From Chitinophaga pinensis (GTDB lineage Bacteria; Bacteroidota; Bacteroidia; SXHM01), in contig CAMBRL010000020.1 in NCBI GenBank assembly GCA_945870105.1, positions 1-34,738 of the forward strand: a DNA stretch of 34,738 nucleotides, given 5' to 3'. The notes beneath the pieces are model-generated. The model was not told the origin of the DNA. It searched no databases and saw only the letters and a program-made list of their open reading frames with translations. Shown one piece after another: positions 32,633-34,738 of this stretch; the first letter of the stretch is position 1, and each line of letters opens with the position of its first letter. The translations under genes and the position numbers were made by a program.

Positions 32633-33891
32633 TGAAAATTAAGCTCATTGCCACGGTTTCTTTTTCGCTGATGCTTGCCCGCCTTAAGCAAACAACAGTA
32701 GCTGCGGTAGGAGTAACATTTGGTATAACCATGTTTATAACACTGCTCAGCTTTATGGGTGGGTTAAATGATTTGCTTGACGGACTTATTACAAAACGTT
32801 CGCCTCACGTAAGACTTTATAATGAAGTGCAGCCATCAGAAATGCAGCCTGTTGATATATTGCCTCAGTATGCAGGCTGCCATAATTTTGTAAGTTCTGT
32901 AAAGCCTAAAAACGAAATGTCAGAAATTTACAATAGCCGTGAAATTATGAATACACTTAAACGCGATTCGCGCGTATCAGGTATCTCCCCTAAAATTACA
33001 GTCCAGGTTTTTTACAATATTGGTTCTATTGATTTTGCAGGTTCTATAAACGGAATAGATGTGGATGCCGAAGCCAGGCTATTTTCATTCAGCGACTATG
33101 TTACTACTGGTAATTACATCGATCTTAAAAATACACCTAACAGCATAATACTCGGTAAAGGCGTTGCAGATAAAATGCTTGCCGATATTGGTGATTTAAT
33201 TCAGGTTACCACTTCAAAAGGAGAACGTGTTCAACTAAAAGTAGTGGGCTATTTTCAATCGGGATTGCTTGATTTGGATAAAGTGCAGAGCTATGCTTCC
33301 ATCACAACTGCACAAAAATTGTTGGGCGAATCAGATAGCTACATTACCGATATTCAGATAAAAGTGAATGATCTTGAAATGGCTCCGGAATTGGCAAAAG
33401 AATATGCAAGCGTTTTTGAAACCAATGCGATTGATATTCAAACTGCCAATGCACAGTTTGAAACAGGCAGTTCAGTGCGCACGCTCATTTCGTATGCTGT
33501 TGGTATCACACTACTTATTGTAGCAGGTTTTGGTATTTACAATATTCTGAATATGATGATTTATGAGAAAATGGATTCAATCGCAATTCTAAAAGCCACA
33601 GGCTTTTCGGGTAGTGATGTAAAAAATGTTTTTATACTGATTGCATTAACTATCGGTGTTCTTGGTGGCTTGCTTGGACTGCTCTTTGGTTTTTGTTTTT
33701 CAATGATTATTGACCAGATACCATTTGTTACTGCAGCCTTGCCTACCATTAAAACGTATGCCATAAATTGCAATCCTAAGTTCTATATTATTGCTATCAT
33801 TTTCTCAGTTGTAACAACCTGCCTTGCAGGTTATTTTCCTGCCAAAAAGGCAAGTAAATTAGATCCGGTAATTATCATCAGAGGCAAATAA
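32632..33891 (+). CDS. ABC transporter permease, FtsX/MacB type
   Basis: 419 residues: one N-terminal membrane helix (about 18-45), a large extracytoplasmic MacB-type domain (about 50-275, containing SRVSGISPKITVQVF), then three helices (about 283-305, 335-360, 385-405) and a short tail PVIIIRGK. This four-helix layout is that of type VII ABC systems (MacB, LolCDE, FtsX), which use mechanical force to move lipoproteins, peptides or signals and do not pass substrate through the membrane. It overlaps the adaptor gene by one base and abuts the ATPase gene with no gap. Confidence 0.92.
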   Translation: MKIKLIATVSFSLMLARLKQTTVAAVGVTFGITMFITLLSFMGGLNDLLDGLITKRSPHVRLYNEVQPSEMQPVDILPQYAGCHNFVSSVKPKNEMSEIYNSREIMNTLKRDSRVSGISPKITVQVFYNIGSIDFAGSINGIDVDAEARLFSFSDYVTTGNYIDLKNTPNSIILGKGVADKMLADIGDLIQVTTSKGERVQLKVVGYFQSGLLDLDKVQSYASITTAQKLLGESDSYITDIQIKVNDLEMAPELAKEYASVFETNAIDIQTANAQFETGSSVRTLISYAVGITLLIVAGFGIYNILNMMIYEKMDSIAILKATGFSGSDVKNVFILIALTIGVLGGLLGLLFGFCFSMIIDQIPFVTAALPTIKTYAINCNPKFYIIAIIFSVVTTCLAGYFPAKKASKLDPVIIIRGK

Positions 33892-34584
33892 ATGAGTGAA
33901 CTTGTACTGGAAGCCCGGAATGTAAATAAGTATTTTCACGACCCTGTTACCAATCAGGTCTTGAAAGATGTAAATCTCACTATTGAAAAGGGTGTGTTTG
34001 CTACGGTTATGGGTAAATCAGGCTGCGGGAAATCAACCTTACTCTATATCCTTTCTACCATGGATACCGAATATGAAGGTGAACTTTTTATTGACGGTGT
34101 GAATATGCGCAACCGAACTGAGAAAGAACTAGCACGTGTGCGTAATGAAAAAATAGGTTTTGTTTTTCAGTTTCACTATTTGCTTAACGAGTTTTCTGTA
34201 ATCAGAAATGTAATGTTACCCGGTTTGAAACTTGAAAAGTATTCAGAGAAGGAAGTGGAGCATAAAGCCTATGAAAAACTAAAACTTTTAGGAATTGAAA
34301 GCGAAGCATTGAAAAAGCCCAATCATCTTTCGGGCGGACAAAAACAACGTGTTGCTATAGCGCGTGCTTTAATTAATGACCCATTGATTATCATGGGCGA
34401 TGAGCCCACCGGAAATCTTGACAAAAAAAACAGTGAAGTGGTATATGAAATTTTTAATGAGCTTGCAGAAAGGTACAATCAGTCATTGCTTATTGTAACC
34501 CACGATCCCGAGTTTGCCAATCGCACCCACCGCATTATTGAAATGGTGGATGGCGCCATTACTAATATAGTTAAGATGAAATAG
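33892..34584 (+). CDS. ABC transporter ATP-binding protein, LolD/MacB-type
   Basis: 230 residues with all nucleotide-binding motifs: Walker [10 protein letters not shown] (41-49), Q-loop [11 protein letters not shown] (91-101, the Q-F-x-x-L-L form typical of LolD/MacB ATPases), signature LSGGQKQR (146-153), Walker B LIIMGDE (165-171), D-loop NLDKKN and the switch His204 in VTHD. It forms a dimer at the cytosolic face of the permease encoded just before it (directly abutting). Substrate unknown; with a lipoprotein adaptor, export of a peptide, antibiotic or lipid is more likely than lipoprotein release. Confidence 0.95.
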   Translation: MSELVLEARNVNKYFHDPVTNQVLKDVNLTIEKGVFATVMGKSGCGKSTLLYILSTMDTEYEGELFIDGVNMRNRTEKELARVRNEKIGFVFQFHYLLNEFSVIRNVMLPGLKLEKYSEKEVEHKAYEKLKLLGIESEALKKPNHLSGGQKQRVAIARALINDPLIIMGDEPTGNLDKKNSEVVYEIFNELAERYNQSLLIVTHDPEFANRTHRIIEMVDGAITNIVKMK

Positions 34585-34677
34585 TATATCTATTTTTTCG
34601 GTGTCTCATTTTATTTGAGATAAAAATGGTCTTCAGAAGTAGAAGTATTTTTAAAACAACAAACCCTTCTTTATTGC

Positions 34678-34685
34678 TATCTTTG
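34678..34685 (+). promoter_or_regulatory. Promoter -7 box for a gene beyond the window
   Basis: TATCTTTG matches TAnnTTTG fully and is followed by GCAGCC. The 3' end of the window after it shows only a short AGCC/GGCT pairing and no start codon with a clear frame, so the product lies outside. Confidence 0.45.
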
Positions 34686-34738
34686 CAGCCTTTTTTTACA
34701 AGGCTTTGGATATTCAGAACACAATAGAACGGCAGGAT

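Noticed and set aside
34605-34625. Terminator of the ABC operon (TCTCA/TGAGA)
   Set aside because: Only five pairs, low GC and no T-run; not strong enough to call.

Overview
This window comes from the chromosome of a member of the Bacteroidota, probably an environmental relative of the Chitinophagales/Flavobacteriales type. The evidence is two proteins with type IX secretion type A C-terminal domains plus a remnant of a third, one giant protein with a type B (gliding-motility-associated) C-terminal domain, a TonB-dependent receptor with an N-terminal carboxypeptidase-D-like domain, Bacteroidota-type promoters (TAnnTTTG -7 boxes), short A-rich leaders without strong Shine-Dalgarno sequences, and REP-like intergenic repeats. 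No transposase, tRNA, rRNA or CRISPR array was found.

Layout. 1-3152: the 3' part of hemE, a DUF819 membrane protein and an L-2-hydroxyglutarate oxidase on the + strand. 3153-6692: an unknown 183-aa protein and a 965-aa type B T9SS cell-surface protein on the - strand. 6835-8841: a small PspC-domain protein, a CoxE-like VWA protein and a DUF457/YdjM membrane hydrolase. 8988-9592: two small coiled-coil proteins. 9685-12256: a TonB-dependent receptor behind a clear TPP riboswitch, so very probably an outer-membrane importer of thiamin or a precursor. 12311-14257: a small secreted protein, a SiaC-family phosphoprotein and cyanophycinase. 14421-18233: cyanophycin synthetase, divergent from the cyanophycinase, then a secreted esterase with a T9SS tail. 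18342-24129: an accessory island (below). 24418-29020: a second SiaC paralogue, a secreted HNH-like protein whose catalytic His is Tyr, a glycine-rich T9SS surface protein and an unknown secreted protein. 29063-31015: a receiver-domain response regulator broken by one amber codon, a GAF histidine kinase, and a T9SS-tail remnant also carrying an amber codon. 31136-34584: a small lipoprotein, then a tight operon for an ABC export system (lipoprotein adaptor, FtsX/MacB-type permease, LolD-like ATPase). The window ends with a promoter-like box pointing to a gene outside.

The accessory island is the best candidate for something not yet described. It holds a fibronectin-III protein whose promoter overlaps a 12-bp GTATAC-centred palindrome. 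Next comes a 42-bp tandem repeat array (seven good copies and one decayed one; 42 bp is four helical turns). A single-polypeptide type IIG restriction-modification enzyme follows; its promoter lies almost on the start codon, with a perfect dyad touching the ATG, and its target-recognition region is markedly AT-rich. Downstream in the same direction are an AAA+-like protein that has lost its Walker A residues, a short PD-(D/E)XK nuclease-like protein whose 3' end runs through a perfect 11-bp-stem hairpin, and an unknown 95-aa protein. A LuxR-type HTH regulator faces them. An R-M or defence module with its own control region is a reasonable reading, but the link between these parts is inference.

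No search or folding program was run. All product names rest on motifs and remembered family features.
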